Below, piece by piece: positions 34,319-44,071 of a stretch of 64,000 bases of DNA. The DNA is taken from assembly GCF_002939185.1 (NCBI RefSeq), contig NZ_POVL01000005.1:1-64000 (forward strand), read 5' to 3'. The stretch is from Enterobacter sichuanensis (GTDB taxonomy: Bacteria > Pseudomonadota > Gammaproteobacteria > Enterobacterales > Enterobacteriaceae). The notes beneath the pieces were generated by a model. That model worked only from the letters and a program-made list of their open reading frames with translations, was not told the origin of the DNA and ran no database searches. Position 1 is the first letter of the stretch. The number at the start of each line of letters is the position of its first letter. The position numbers were made by a program, and so were the translations under genes.

Positions 34319-35773
34319 ATGAAATTATCAAAAATTGCACTGGCGGTGGCGACCCTGACCGTTGCCTCCTCCGCACTGGCCCACGGTTATATTGAATCTC
34401 CTGCCAGCCGCGCTTATATGTGTAAGCTTGGGCAAAATATTGATTGCGGTTCCGTTCAGTATGAACCGCAGAGCGTGGAGAAAACCTCCGGCTTCCCGAC
34501 CGGGGCGATGCCGCCTGACGGCCAGCTTGCCAGCGCGGGAATTGCGAATTACTCCCAGCTGGATAAACAGAGCCTGAACGCATGGACGAAAAGCCCCATG
34601 ACCGCCGGCCCGCATGAATTTGTCTGGTATCACACCGCGCCGCACAAAACCACCAACTGGCGTTACTACATCACCAGACAAAACTGGGATCCGAATAAAC
34701 CCCTGACCCGCGATCAGTTTGAATTAACCCCGTTCTGTACCGTGAATGGCAATGGCCAGGCCCCCGCGATGCGTAAAGCCATGACCTGCAATGTGCCGGC
34801 ACGCACGGGTTATCAGGTGATTTATGGCGTCTGGGAAATAGCGGATACCTCGAACAGTTTCTACCAGGCCATTGACGTTGATTTCGGTAACGGCGGCAAT
34901 GTTACCCCGGATGACGGTGCCGGCATCGAATCAGAGTGGAGCAAAGTCCTCAGCGGCCAGATTGCGGGAAATAACCTGAACGTCGGCGATAAGGTCATTG
35001 CCCGCTTCTTCGATGCGCACGGTGAAGTGACGTCCCTGCGCACGGAAATAACGATCGCCACGGCCGCGCAGGGGGATGCTAACCAGTGGTCTTACGATCT
35101 GGCGCAGAAAATTAACACCGCGCACCAGGACATTCGCGTTGGCATGAAGGATGAGGGCGGCGAGATTAGCCCGGTTCATGGCGCGAACAGCGTATTCGTC
35201 AAAGAGGGCAGCACCCTGCAGTCCGTTGCGATTTCGTACGAAGAGCAGAAGGCGGAGGTCAACGAAACTATCGCCGTCAGCAATTTGCACTATAGCAAAA
35301 TCGAGAACGGCAATGCGACCATCACCTTCCACGTGAACACCCACGGTAACGTCGATTTCGAAGCCCACGTCATGAACCATCACGGCGCGGAAAAAGGCTA
35401 TCTCAAGCAGACGATGAACAACGCGAATCAGGACGTCACCCTGACGCTGACCGACGTTGAAGCGGGCCATCACATGCTGAAGTACTACGCCACCAATCAG
35501 GACGGCACGCTGTTTGCGCAGGATGTACTGAACCTGATGCTGGAAGATGACGCGGCGGCGGACAACAGCCCCGGTCAGCATGACTACATCTTCCCGGACA
35601 ATATCGCGTCGTATAAAGCGGGTACCGTGGTGCTGCAGCCGAAAGACGGTAAAACCTACCAGTGTAAGCCATTCCCGTACAGCGGCTACTGCGTGCAGTG
35701 GAGCAAGTATGCGACCCAGTTTGAGCCGGGCACAGGTTCACACTGGAAAGAGGCGTGGGTTCTGAAGCACTGA
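34319..35773 (+). CDS. Chitin-active lytic polysaccharide monooxygenase (AA10, GbpA-like)
   Basis: This 484-residue secreted protein has a signal peptide of 21 residues ending SSALA. His22 then becomes the N-terminus of the mature enzyme and forms the copper-binding histidine brace with a second His in the WYHTAPHKT region. The AA10 domain covers about 22-200 (HGYIESPASRAYMC, ITRQNWDP). GbpA-type domains 2 and 3 follow (about 210-420), and a C-terminal chitin-binding module (about 435-484) has YQCKPFPYSGYCVQW. Such proteins cut crystalline chitin oxidatively and promote attachment to chitin or mucin. The start at 34319 is chosen because the signal peptide begins there. The convergent neighbour is a chitobiase-type GH20. 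Confidence 0.93.
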   Translation: MKLSKIALAVATLTVASSALAHGYIESPASRAYMCKLGQNIDCGSVQYEPQSVEKTSGFPTGAMPPDGQLASAGIANYSQLDKQSLNAWTKSPMTAGPHEFVWYHTAPHKTTNWRYYITRQNWDPNKPLTRDQFELTPFCTVNGNGQAPAMRKAMTCNVPARTGYQVIYGVWEIADTSNSFYQAIDVDFGNGGNVTPDDGAGIESEWSKVLSGQIAGNNLNVGDKVIARFFDAHGEVTSLRTEITIATAAQGDANQWSYDLAQKINTAHQDIRVGMKDEGGEISPVHGANSVFVKEGSTLQSVAISYEEQKAEVNETIAVSNLHYSKIENGNATITFHVNTHGNVDFEAHVMNHHGAEKGYLKQTMNNANQDVTLTLTDVEAGHHMLKYYATNQDGTLFAQDVLNLMLEDDAAADNSPGQHDYIFPDNIASYKAGTVVLQPKDGKTYQCKPFPYSGYCVQWSKYATQFEPGTGSHWKEAWVLKH

Positions 35774-35784
35774 GTCGTCTGATT

Positions 35785-35830
35785 CCCTCACCCCGGCCCT
35801 CTCCCTTTGGGAGAGGGTTAGGGTGAGGGG
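35785..35830. repeat. CCCTCACCC palindromic intergenic repeat, copy 1
   Basis: CCCTCACCCCGGCCCTCTCCC and its inverted counterpart GGGAGAGGGTTAGGGTGAGGG flank a short loop. The repeat fills the gap between the converging monooxygenase and hexosaminidase genes, where it can terminate both. The same family occurs at 38338 and 48249. Confidence 0.85.
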
Positions 35831-35832
35831 GT

Positions 35833-38217
35833 CTATTGATTCCGCGTCGCTCTGAGCAGCGTCTCCAGCGGATAGACCGCCGCAATCACCACCTCGTCCT
35901 GCACCTTCGCCGCGTTATCCAGCTCGCCCTGAATCGAGGCTATTTCTTTATCGTCCAGCGTGCCCTGCCGCGCCACCAGGTCGGTGAGCCGCAGGCCAAT
36001 CGACGCAAGCTTGTCGACCTCCTGAATCACCGGTTTGATCGCCTTCAGCTGATAGCTGTTTTCACTTAATGCCAGCGCGTCGCTGGTGTTGCTCTGCCAG
36101 CGGTTGAACACGTGGCGCAGCGCCTCGGCGCTTTCCGCATCTTCCGCGTCGCTCACCAGACGATCGGCCCATTTGTTCATCTGCCGCACGGTGGCGCTTT
36201 CGGCGTTCAGCGCATCCGCGAAGCGGTTGAGCGGCTCAAACTGATGGTAGTTTCCGGCCTGGAACTTGAGGTGCTGCCGAGTGTAGTACTGCGCCGGCTC
36301 AACGGCCTGGGCGAGGATTTGCAGCGGCAAGGTGTCGGCATTACCGGCAAGGCGCGTGAACTGCACCTGCTGCTGGGTGTGCTGCTGCAGCCCGACCGAC
36401 ACCGTCGACCAGCTGTCCATCGCCTGCAGGCGGGTGTACATGTTGTCGACGTCGTTGACGTCCTGCGCGGACCACAGGCGCTCCGCGACCGCAAACGTAC
36501 GCGGCCACAGGCGGATATCGAGCACCGGCGCCACCACGTTTTCTGCCCACAGCGCGGCTTCACCGCCGAGCAGGTTAACCTGATGCGCGGCGTCCGGCAC
36601 CACCGGCGGCGTCCCTTCAGGGACCTCGTCCAGACGCGTGCCGCTAATCGGATAACGGACGTTCCCCACCAGGAAGTAGCCGGTGAGCTTATCGTTATCC
36701 ACCGATACCACCGGACGGGTTTCCCCCATCCAGGTGTCGACGGTAAAGGTCACCTGGTTGTCATCGCGCCAGGCAATGTCCTGTACCGCGCGGCGGGATT
36801 TGCCGGCAAAATCAATAAACCCGCGCCAGCCTGATTCCCCTTTCACCAGCGTGAAACTTCCCTCCACCGGCTTCCCCTTCAGGCGCGGCATAGAGAAGGC
36901 CCAGCTCTGGACGCTGTCGGTGTCTGCGATGACATCCACGCCGTTTAAGCCCTGCGGGACGATCTCGTTGCGGTAGTGGTAGGCGGTGGACTGCGGCTGA
37001 TCGAGATAGAAGCCCGTGGAGAGGATCCCTTTATAGCCGTTCTGCGCCACCTGCCCCAGCGCGTCCTGCCCCTGCCAGGACTGGATCAGAATGCTTTTCG
37101 GCAGATCGGGATGGTAGATCTCGTCCCAGCCGACCATCTGCCGGTGATGCTTTTCAAGGATCGTTTCCAGCCTGCGGTTGAAGTAAGCCTGCAACGCGTG
37201 GCTGTCAGCAAGCTTCTTATCGCGCATAAACTGCTGAATGGCCGGGTTCGCTTTCCACTGGCTGTCGTCCACCTCGTCACCGCCGATATGCAGATACGGA
37301 TCGGGGAAGATCGCCGCCAGTTCGCTGACCATCGCCTCAGCAAAGGTGTAAGTTGCCTCTTTGGTCGGGTCCAGCACCGGTTTGAGCACGCCCCAGTGGC
37401 GCTCCATCTGATACGCCCCCGGCGCGCTCATCAGCTCCGGGTAGGCCACGGCGATGGCCGAGGCGTGGCCCGGCATGTCGATTTCCGGCACCACGCGGAT
37501 GCCGCGCTCGGTAGCGTAACGCACGACCTCGCGCATCTGTTCCGGGGTGTAGTACAGGCCATCGCTGGCAAGCCGGGTCAGTTTGGGATAGCGCGTCGAG
37601 CTGAAGCGCCAGCCCTGATCGTCGGTGAGATGCCAGTGCAGCACGTTTAGCTTGGCCGCGGCCATGCCGTCAATCTGGCGCTTGATATCCGGCAGCGGGA
37701 TAAAGTGGCGCGCCGAGTCCAGCAGCAGCCCGCGCCACGGGAAGCGCGGGGAATCCTCAATCGACACCCACGGCAGGGAGGTGTTTTCCGCGCCGTTTTG
37801 TATCAGCTGGAGCAGGGTTTCCATGGCGCGTAGCGCGCCGAAGCGAGTGTTGGCGGAGATATCCACCCCGTTGGCATCCACCGTGAGCTTATAGCTTTCG
37901 TCGCTGTCCGGCAGCGGCTGCGGCTTCACTTTTTTGGCAATGGCAATGCGGATGGTCGGTTTTTCCGGCTTATCAGCATGCGGCTGCAGCGTCCAGCCGG
38001 TTTGCAGGGCGATACGCTGACGCAGACGGTTCACCGCATCACCGAGATCGTCCCCGCTGACGCTTACGGAAACGTTGTTGCTCAGCACCAGTGCGCCCTG
38101 GGTGGTTGGGCGTTCGACCTTCGCAGGCCAGGGCATCAACGGGAGATCCCCTGCCGGGGCGGCAAACGCCGACGCGCCGAGCAACAGACCGGCGGTTAAG
38201 AGGCTGTACCGTAACAT
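35833..38217 (-). CDS. Beta-N-acetylhexosaminidase (GH20 chitobiase)
   Basis: This 794-residue enzyme should release N-acetylglucosamine from chitobiose and chitooligomers. The signal peptide (1-19, MLRYSLLTAGLLLGASAFA) sends it to the periplasm. The GH20b support domain spans about 25-160. The catalytic barrel (about 160-510) includes LLLDSARHFIPL, HWHLTDDQGWR and the acid pair Asp-Glu in HIGGDEVDD. A further domain of about 280 residues completes the protein. The family is clear. Facing the chitin-active monooxygenase, it points to a small chitin-use unit. Confidence 0.93.
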   Translation of the reverse strand: MLRYSLLTAGLLLGASAFAAPAGDLPLMPWPAKVERPTTQGALVLSNNVSVSVSGDDLGDAVNRLRQRIALQTGWTLQPHADKPEKPTIRIAIAKKVKPQPLPDSDESYKLTVDANGVDISANTRFGALRAMETLLQLIQNGAENTSLPWVSIEDSPRFPWRGLLLDSARHFIPLPDIKRQIDGMAAAKLNVLHWHLTDDQGWRFSSTRYPKLTRLASDGLYYTPEQMREVVRYATERGIRVVPEIDMPGHASAIAVAYPELMSAPGAYQMERHWGVLKPVLDPTKEATYTFAEAMVSELAAIFPDPYLHIGGDEVDDSQWKANPAIQQFMRDKKLADSHALQAYFNRRLETILEKHHRQMVGWDEIYHPDLPKSILIQSWQGQDALGQVAQNGYKGILSTGFYLDQPQSTAYHYRNEIVPQGLNGVDVIADTDSVQSWAFSMPRLKGKPVEGSFTLVKGESGWRGFIDFAGKSRRAVQDIAWRDDNQVTFTVDTWMGETRPVVSVDNDKLTGYFLVGNVRYPISGTRLDEVPEGTPPVVPDAAHQVNLLGGEAALWAENVVAPVLDIRLWPRTFAVAERLWSAQDVNDVDNMYTRLQAMDSWSTVSVGLQQHTQQQVQFTRLAGNADTLPLQILAQAVEPAQYYTRQHLKFQAGNYHQFEPLNRFADALNAESATVRQMNKWADRLVSDAEDAESAEALRHVFNRWQSNTSDALALSENSYQLKAIKPVIQEVDKLASIGLRLTDLVARQGTLDDKEIASIQGELDNAAKVQDEVVIAAVYPLETLLRATRNQ

Positions 38218-38337
38218 GAATGTTCCTTATCTGACGGGCCAAATAAAGGCAAAACATTCTGTTAACATGCGCTCAATTTGTCGTCAAGCGAATGCGCCGA
38301 CGGAGATCACAGGTTGTTGAATTTGGGAGGAAACGTA

Positions 38338-38420
38338 TCCCCTCACCCCGGCCCTCTCCCCAAAGGGGCGAGGGGGTCATAGTCCCCTCTCCCTTTCAGG
38401 GAGAGGGTTAGGGTGAGGGT
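38338..38420. repeat. CCCTCACCC palindromic repeats, copies 2a and 2b
   Basis: Two related copies in tandem: 38338-38376, ending GGGGCGAGGGGG, and 38383-38420, CCCCTCTCCC to GGGTGAGGG. They lie between the hexosaminidase start and the mgtA stop, and they could end mgtA transcription. Confidence 0.85.
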
Positions 38421-38426
38421 GTGTTT

Positions 38427-41135
38427 TTACTGCCACCCATACCGACGCGCATAGAACCCTTTCACCATCTGCGTCAGCACCATATAACCGGCGAGGATCG
38501 CCACCAGCCACGGGAAATAACTCAGCGGCAACGCCTGCAGCTGCAGGTAACCTGCGAGCGGTGAGAACGGCAGTGCGATACCCAGCGCCATCACAATCCC
38601 CGTCATCACAATCAGCGGCCACGCGGCATGGCTCTGGAGGAACGGAATGCGGCGGGTGCGGATCATATGCACAATCAGCGTCTGCGACAGCAGTCCCACC
38701 ACGAACCAGCCGGACTGGAACAGGGTCTGGTGTTCCGGGGTGTTGGCGTGGAACACAAACCACATCAGGCAGAAGGTCAGGATGTCGAAGATGGAGCTGA
38801 TGGGGCCAAAGAACAGCATAAAGCGCCCCAGATCCGCCGGGTTCCAGCGCTGTGGTTTCTGGATCTGCTCGTCGTCGACGTTATCAAACGGGATCGCCAC
38901 CTGAGAGACATCGTACATCAGGTTCTGGATCAACAGATGCAGCGGCAGCATCGGCAGAAACGGCAGAAAGGCGCTCGCCACCAGCACGCTGAAGACGTTA
39001 CCGAAGTTGGAGCTGGCGGTCATCTTGATGTACTTGAGCATGTTGGCGAAGGTGCGACGGCCTTCAATGACGCCCTCTTCCAGCACCATCAGGCTCTTTT
39101 CCAGCAGGATGATATCCGCCGCTTCGCGGGCGATATCCACCGCCCCGTCAACGGAGATACCAATATCCGCCGCACGCAGCGCGGGCGCGTCGTTGATGCC
39201 GTCACCCATAAAGCCCACCACGTGCCCTTCGCGGCGCAGCAGGGTAACAATGCGCTCTTTGTGCATCGGTGTCAGACGGGCAAACAGCGTGGTGCGCCGG
39301 GCAAGCTGAGCCAGCTCGTCATCGGAGAGCGGTTCAATGTCGCTCCCCACCACCACGTCACCCGCGTCCAGCCCCACTTCATGGCACACTTTCGCCGCCA
39401 CCAGCTCGCTGTCGCCGGTGAGGATTTTCACGGTGATACCGCTCGCCTTCAGCGCTTTCAGCGCCGGGGCGGTGGTCTCTTTCGGCGGATCGAGGAAGGC
39501 GATGTAACCCTCGAGGATCAGATCGGATTCGTCGATTCGCTGATAGTCCCCCTCGCGCGCGGGCAGGAATTTGCTCGCCACCGCCACCACCCGCAGCCCC
39601 TGTCGGTTCAGGTTATCGGTGACGCGCCTGATGCGGCGCAGCATGGTGTCATCCAGCGGCACGATGTCGCCATTATAGCGCACCTGCGTCGACACGTTCA
39701 GGATCTCCTGCAGCGCCCCTTTGCAGATCAGCTGATGGACATCTGCCTGCTCGCTCACCACCACCGACATCCGGCGGCGCTCGAAATCGAACGGGATCTC
39801 ATCCACCTTCTGCCAGCGGCCGGAGAGCGTGCGGGCAGCCTCCTCGTCCACCCCTTCCAGCACCGCCACGTCGAGCAGGTTTTTCAGCCCGGTCTGGTAG
39901 TGGCTGTTCAGCCAGGCGCTGTGCAGCACGCGCTCGCTGGTTTTGCCGGAAATATCGGTGTGGTTCTCCAGCACGATTTTGTCCTGCGTCAGGGTGCCGG
40001 TTTTATCGGTGCAGAGAATGTCCATCGCGCCAAAGTTCTGAATGGCGTCGAGGTGTTTGACGATCACTTTCTGTTTAGAGAGCTTCACCGCCCCGCGCGC
40101 CAGCGTGGAGGTGACGATCATCGGCAGCATTTCCGGGGTTAAGCCGACGGCCACGGAGAGCGCAAACAGCGCCGCTTCCCACCAGTCGCCTTTGGTGTAG
40201 CCGTTGATCAGCAGCACGATCGGCGTCATCACCATCATAAAGCGGATCAGCAGCATGCTGACGCGGCCAATTCCTTTCTGGAAAGCATTCGGTTCGCTCT
40301 CCTGCTCGCTGACGCGCCCGGCAAGCTGACCAAACCAGGTGTTGCCTCCGGTGGCGGTGACGATCGCCTGCGCCGTACCGCTGACCACCGTGGTGCCCAT
40401 AAAGCACAGGGTGTCGCACTCAAGCGGGTTCATCTGCTGCGGGTCGCGGCTGCGCGCCACCTTTTCAACGGGCAGGGACTCCCCGGTCAGGGAGGCCTGC
40501 GCCACGAACAGATCCCGTGCCTGAATGATACGTAAATCCGCCGGGATCATATCCCCCGCGGCCAGCTTCACCAGATCGCCCGGCACCAGCTGGTCAATGG
40601 GCAGTTCAACCCAGGCGTTTTCACCGAGATCGTTGATCACGCGCGAGACGGTTGCGGTGTTGCTGACCATCGCCTTCAGGGCGTCCGCCGCTTTGGTGGA
40701 GCGGGCTTCCTGTATAAAGTTCAGCAGCGTGGAGATCCCCACCATCAGGGCGATCACGCCTGCGGCAAACAGATCTTCAGTGGCGTAAGAGATCGCGCCA
40801 AGTACCGTCAGCAGTAAATTAAACGGGTTGCGGTAGCAGAGCCACAGATGCACCCACCACGGAGACGGCTTTTGCGCCGGGATCTGATTATCACCGTGCA
40901 CGGCGCGGATTTTTTCCACTTCTGCCGCGTTCAGCCCTTCCGGATGCCCACCAAACGCGCGCCAGACTTCGTTTTCATCCATCGCCGCCACGTTCAGGCA
41001 GCGTTCGGTCAGGGACGCGGGGATCGCGGCGCCCGCCATGTTTTTGGCCGTGGGCAGCGGGTCGCGCTGAACAAGACGGTGTGGCAGGTGGCGGCTCAGC
41101 AGGGCCTGCAGCTGCCGGGTGATATTTTTAAACAT
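38427..41135 (-). CDS. mgtA: Magnesium-transporting P-type ATPase
   Basis: This 902-residue P3-type ATPase imports Mg2+ with ATP. Ten membrane helices are expected. The phosphorylated aspartate is in CTDKTGTLT, TGES is in SLTGESLPVEK, and the hinge is GDGINDAPALR. Almost every segment matches E. coli MgtA, including the end LVKGFYARRYGWQ-like tail. The start is the ATG at 41133-41135, since GGAGGA lies 6 bases upstream. An ATG 6 bases earlier overlaps that site. A 270-base leader with mgtL and a PhoP-driven promoter precedes it. Confidence 0.96.
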   Translation of the reverse strand: MFKNITRQLQALLSRHLPHRLVQRDPLPTAKNMAGAAIPASLTERCLNVAAMDENEVWRAFGGHPEGLNAAEVEKIRAVHGDNQIPAQKPSPWWVHLWLCYRNPFNLLLTVLGAISYATEDLFAAGVIALMVGISTLLNFIQEARSTKAADALKAMVSNTATVSRVINDLGENAWVELPIDQLVPGDLVKLAAGDMIPADLRIIQARDLFVAQASLTGESLPVEKVARSRDPQQMNPLECDTLCFMGTTVVSGTAQAIVTATGGNTWFGQLAGRVSEQESEPNAFQKGIGRVSMLLIRFMMVMTPIVLLINGYTKGDWWEAALFALSVAVGLTPEMLPMIVTSTLARGAVKLSKQKVIVKHLDAIQNFGAMDILCTDKTGTLTQDKIVLENHTDISGKTSERVLHSAWLNSHYQTGLKNLLDVAVLEGVDEEAARTLSGRWQKVDEIPFDFERRRMSVVVSEQADVHQLICKGALQEILNVSTQVRYNGDIVPLDDTMLRRIRRVTDNLNRQGLRVVAVASKFLPAREGDYQRIDESDLILEGYIAFLDPPKETTAPALKALKASGITVKILTGDSELVAAKVCHEVGLDAGDVVVGSDIEPLSDDELAQLARRTTLFARLTPMHKERIVTLLRREGHVVGFMGDGINDAPALRAADIGISVDGAVDIAREAADIILLEKSLMVLEEGVIEGRRTFANMLKYIKMTASSNFGNVFSVLVASAFLPFLPMLPLHLLIQNLMYDVSQVAIPFDNVDDEQIQKPQRWNPADLGRFMLFFGPISSIFDILTFCLMWFVFHANTPEHQTLFQSGWFVVGLLSQTLIVHMIRTRRIPFLQSHAAWPLIVMTGIVMALGIALPFSPLAGYLQLQALPLSYFPWLVAILAGYMVLTQMVKGFYARRYGWQ

Positions 41136-41279
41136 AGTCATTCCTCCGCATCCGCAAGCGCGGACGCAGCTTTTCCTTCAGGCGTGGCAAAGCCGTACCT
41201 GAGCGGCACTCAATTTTTCAAGCAGGAACGTGTATGACGCTGCTGCCTCACATCACCGGTGAGTCAGCAACGGGCTGGC

Positions 41280-41333
41280 TTACCGGAAAGAACGTCTTCT
41301 CCCGTTCAGGAGAGGTGTGGGATCGGGATCCAT
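41280..41333 (-). CDS. mgtL: mgtA leader peptide
   Basis: The 17-residue peptide MDPDPTPLLNGRRRSFR closely resembles E. coli MgtL. Its acid/proline-rich start (Asp-Pro repeats) destabilises translating ribosomes at low Mg2+. This changes leader RNA folding so that transcription continues into mgtA. It has an AGGC-type ribosome site (GGAGGC) about 5 bases upstream. The RNA from about 41408 to 41136 would be the sensor leader. Confidence 0.9.
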   Translation of the reverse strand: MDPDPTPLLNGRRRSFR

Positions 41334-41414
41334 AAAGCCTCCGGTAAGTAAAAATAAGGGGTACGCCGCGCAGTATAAGGATTTAACCGTACCCTAAGCG
41401 ACGCTTCGGGCGGT

Positions 41415-41449
41415 ATTATACCCCCCCTCAAATAAACCGAACGTAAACC
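41415..41449 (-). promoter_or_regulatory. PhoP box and -10 of the mgtA promoter
   Basis: Read leftward, GGTTTA-CGTTC-GGTTTA (41449 to 41433) is a perfect PhoP direct repeat. After 12 bases comes TATAAT (41420 to 41415). PhoP boxes that replace the -35 at this spacing drive Mg2+-starvation genes. The start would be near 41408. Confidence 0.92.
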
Positions 41450-41526
41450 AGACTTTGCCCATAGCGAATTGGCGCTATAGCATTAGGCTCATTTGACACC
41501 GTTATCGTTGTTACAGGGAATACAGC

Positions 41527-42474
41527 ATGCAGAACCGCCTTACGATTAAAGACATCGCGCGTTTAAGCGGCGTGGGAAAATCCACCGTGTCGCGCGTGCT
41601 GAACAACGAAAGTGGGGTCAGCGAACGCACCCGCGAACGCGTTGAGGCGGTCATGAACCAGCACGGCTTTTCCCCTTCCCGCTCCGCGCGCGCCATGCGC
41701 GGACAGAGTGACAAAGTGGTGGCGATCATTGTCTCTCGTCTGGATTCGCTCTCTGAAAACCTCGCCGTGCAGACTATGCTGCCCGCCTTCTATGAGCAGG
41801 GCTATGACCCGATCATGATGGAGAGCCAGTTCTCTGTGCAGCTGGTTGAAGAGCACCTGGGTATGCTTCAGCGGCGCAACATTGACGGCGTGGTGCTGTT
41901 TGGCTTTACCGGCATCAAAGAGGAGATGCTGAAACCCTGGCAGCCGTCGCTGGTGCTGCTGGCGCGCGATGCCCACGGTTTTGCGTCTGTCTGCTATGAC
42001 GACGAAGGGGCGATTATTACCCTGATGCAGCGCCTGTATGACAAAGGCCATCGCCACATCAGCTACCTCGGCGTTCCCCATGCGGACGTCACCACCGGCA
42101 AGCGTCGTCATGAAGCCTACCTGGCCTTTTGCAAAAAACACAATCTCTCCGCCGTGGCCTCCCTGCCGGGGCTCGGCATGAAGCAAGGCTACGAGCAGGT
42201 CGCCAGCGTCCTGACGCCGCAAACCACCGCGCTGGTGTGCGCCACGGATACCCTGGCGCTGGGTGCGAGCAAGTATTTACAGGAACAACGCATCGATAAC
42301 CTGCAGGTGGCGAGCGTGGGCAGCACACCGCTGATGAAGTTTTTACACCCGGAAATTATCACCGTCGATCCGGGCTACGCCGAGTCCGGCAGGCAGGCTG
42401 CCGCACAGCTGATCGAGCAGATCAACGGACGCGCTGAGCCGCGTCAGATTGTTATTCCCGCCCACCTTTCATAA
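41527..42474 (+). CDS. treR: Trehalose operon repressor
   Basis: This 315-residue LacI/GalR-family repressor responds to trehalose-6-phosphate. The HTH is at the N-terminus (about 6-50, TIKDIARLSGVGKSTVSRVLN), followed by a periplasmic-binding-protein-like effector domain (ICATDTLALGASKYL-type segment near 235-250). It is followed after 124 bases by treB, with a palindromic operator in between. Order and length equal E. coli treR. Confidence 0.95.
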   Translation: MQNRLTIKDIARLSGVGKSTVSRVLNNESGVSERTRERVEAVMNQHGFSPSRSARAMRGQSDKVVAIIVSRLDSLSENLAVQTMLPAFYEQGYDPIMMESQFSVQLVEEHLGMLQRRNIDGVVLFGFTGIKEEMLKPWQPSLVLLARDAHGFASVCYDDEGAIITLMQRLYDKGHRHISYLGVPHADVTTGKRRHEAYLAFCKKHNLSAVASLPGLGMKQGYEQVASVLTPQTTALVCATDTLALGASKYLQEQRIDNLQVASVGSTPLMKFLHPEIITVDPGYAESGRQAAAQLIEQINGRAEPRQIVIPAHLS

Positions 42475-42513
42475 CCCACATAAATCGGTTTATTGTGATC
42501 TTCGCCCGATTTC

Positions 42514-42525
42514 GGGAACGTTCCC
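42514..42525 (+). promoter_or_regulatory. TreR operator upstream of treB
   Basis: GGGAACGTTCCC is a perfect 12-bp palindrome in the treR-treB gap. LacI-family repressors bind such sites with a central CG, and this matches the known TreR operator type. Confidence 0.8.
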
Positions 42526-42598
42526 ATTTTCGCCGTCACGCTGAAGGAGTAGGCTTGCGCTCAGGTCATTACACCCCTCCCATCTGTCATGAGGTTTC

Positions 42599-44020
42599 AT
42601 GATGAGTAAAGTCAAACAAGCAGATATTGATCAGTTGATCGTCCTGGTCGGCGGCCGCGAAAACATTGCCACCGTCAGCCATTGCATTACCCGCCTGCGC
42701 TTCGTGCTGAACGATCCGGCTAAAGCCAACCCGAAAGCCATTGAAGAGCTCCCGATGGTGAAAGGCTGCTTTACCAACGCCGGACAGTTCCAGGTGGTTA
42801 TCGGTACCGAAGTGGGCGATTACTATCAGGCTCTGCTGGCGACGACGGGGCACTCCTCCGCCGATAAAGAGCAGGCCAAGAAAGCCGCACGTCAGAATAT
42901 GAAATGGCACGAGCAGCTGATCTCTCACTTCGCGGAGATCTTCTTCCCGCTGCTGCCGGCGCTGATCAGCGGAGGCTTGATTTTAGGCTTCCGCAACGTC
43001 ATCGGTGATGTGCCGATGAGCGACGGCAAAACCCTGGCGCAGATCTATCCGGCGCTGAAAACCGTATACGACTTCCTGTGGCTGATTGGCGAAGCGATCT
43101 TCTTCTATCTGCCGGTGGGGATTTGCTGGTCCGCGGTGCGCAAGATGGGCGGTACCCCGATTCTGGGTATCGTGCTGGGCGTCACGCTGGTCTCTCCGCA
43201 GTTAATGAACGCTTACTTACTTGGTCAGCAGGTCCCGGAAGTGTGGAACTTTGGCCTGTTTACCATCGCCAAAGTGGGCTATCAGGCTCAGGTCATTCCG
43301 GCCCTGCTGGCCGGTCTGGCGCTGGGCTTTATTGAAACGCGTCTGAAGCGCATCGTGCCGGATTATCTCTATCTGGTGGTGGTGCCGGTCTGCTCGCTGA
43401 TTCTGGCCGTGTTCCTGGCGCACGCCTTTATCGGTCCGTTTGGCCGCATGATTGGCGACGGCGTGGCCTTCGCGGTCCGTCATCTGATGACCGGCAGCTT
43501 TGCGCCGATTGGGGCCGCGCTGTTTGGCTTCCTGTACGCCCCGCTGGTGATCACCGGTGTGCATCAGACCACGCTGGCCATTGATATGCAGATGATCCAG
43601 AGCCTTGGCGGAACGCCGGTCTGGCCGATTATCGCCCTGTCTAACATCGCTCAGGCATCGGCGGTCACGGGCATTATCCTTGTCAGCCGTAAGCATAACG
43701 AGCGTGAGATCTCCGTTCCGGCCGCCATCTCCGCTTACCTCGGCGTCACCGAACCGGCCATGTACGGCATCAACCTGAAATACCGCTTCCCGATGCTCTG
43801 CGCGATGATCGGTTCCGGTCTGGCAGGCCTGGTGTGTGGTCTGAACGGCGTGATGGCGAACGGGATCGGCGTCGGGGGTCTGCCGGGCATCCTCTCTATT
43901 CAGCCCGCTTACTGGCAGGTGTTTGCCCTCGCGATGGCCATTGCGATCATCGTCCCCATGGCGCTCACCACCGTGGTTTATCAGCGTAAGTTCCGTCAGG
44001 GCGCGCTGCAGATTGTTTAA
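42599..44020 (+). CDS. treB: PTS trehalose-specific EIIBC component
   Basis: This 473-residue membrane protein imports and phosphorylates trehalose to trehalose-6-phosphate. The EIIB domain (about 1-90) has the phosphocysteine in SHCITRLRF. The EIIC domain with about 10 helices follows, including APLVITGVHQTTLAIDMQ and LGVTEPAMYGINL. It carries no EIIA and depends on the glucose EIIA, as in E. coli. treC starts 51 bases later. The first of two adjacent ATGs is used. Confidence 0.95.
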   Translation: MMSKVKQADIDQLIVLVGGRENIATVSHCITRLRFVLNDPAKANPKAIEELPMVKGCFTNAGQFQVVIGTEVGDYYQALLATTGHSSADKEQAKKAARQNMKWHEQLISHFAEIFFPLLPALISGGLILGFRNVIGDVPMSDGKTLAQIYPALKTVYDFLWLIGEAIFFYLPVGICWSAVRKMGGTPILGIVLGVTLVSPQLMNAYLLGQQVPEVWNFGLFTIAKVGYQAQVIPALLAGLALGFIETRLKRIVPDYLYLVVVPVCSLILAVFLAHAFIGPFGRMIGDGVAFAVRHLMTGSFAPIGAALFGFLYAPLVITGVHQTTLAIDMQMIQSLGGTPVWPIIALSNIAQASAVTGIILVSRKHNEREISVPAAISAYLGVTEPAMYGINLKYRFPMLCAMIGSGLAGLVCGLNGVMANGIGVGGLPGILSIQPAYWQVFALAMAIAIIVPMALTTVVYQRKFRQGALQIV

Positions 44021-44071
44021 CATTATCTTTCGGGGCGCAGTTGCGCCCCTTCGCATTTGCAGGAACGCATT

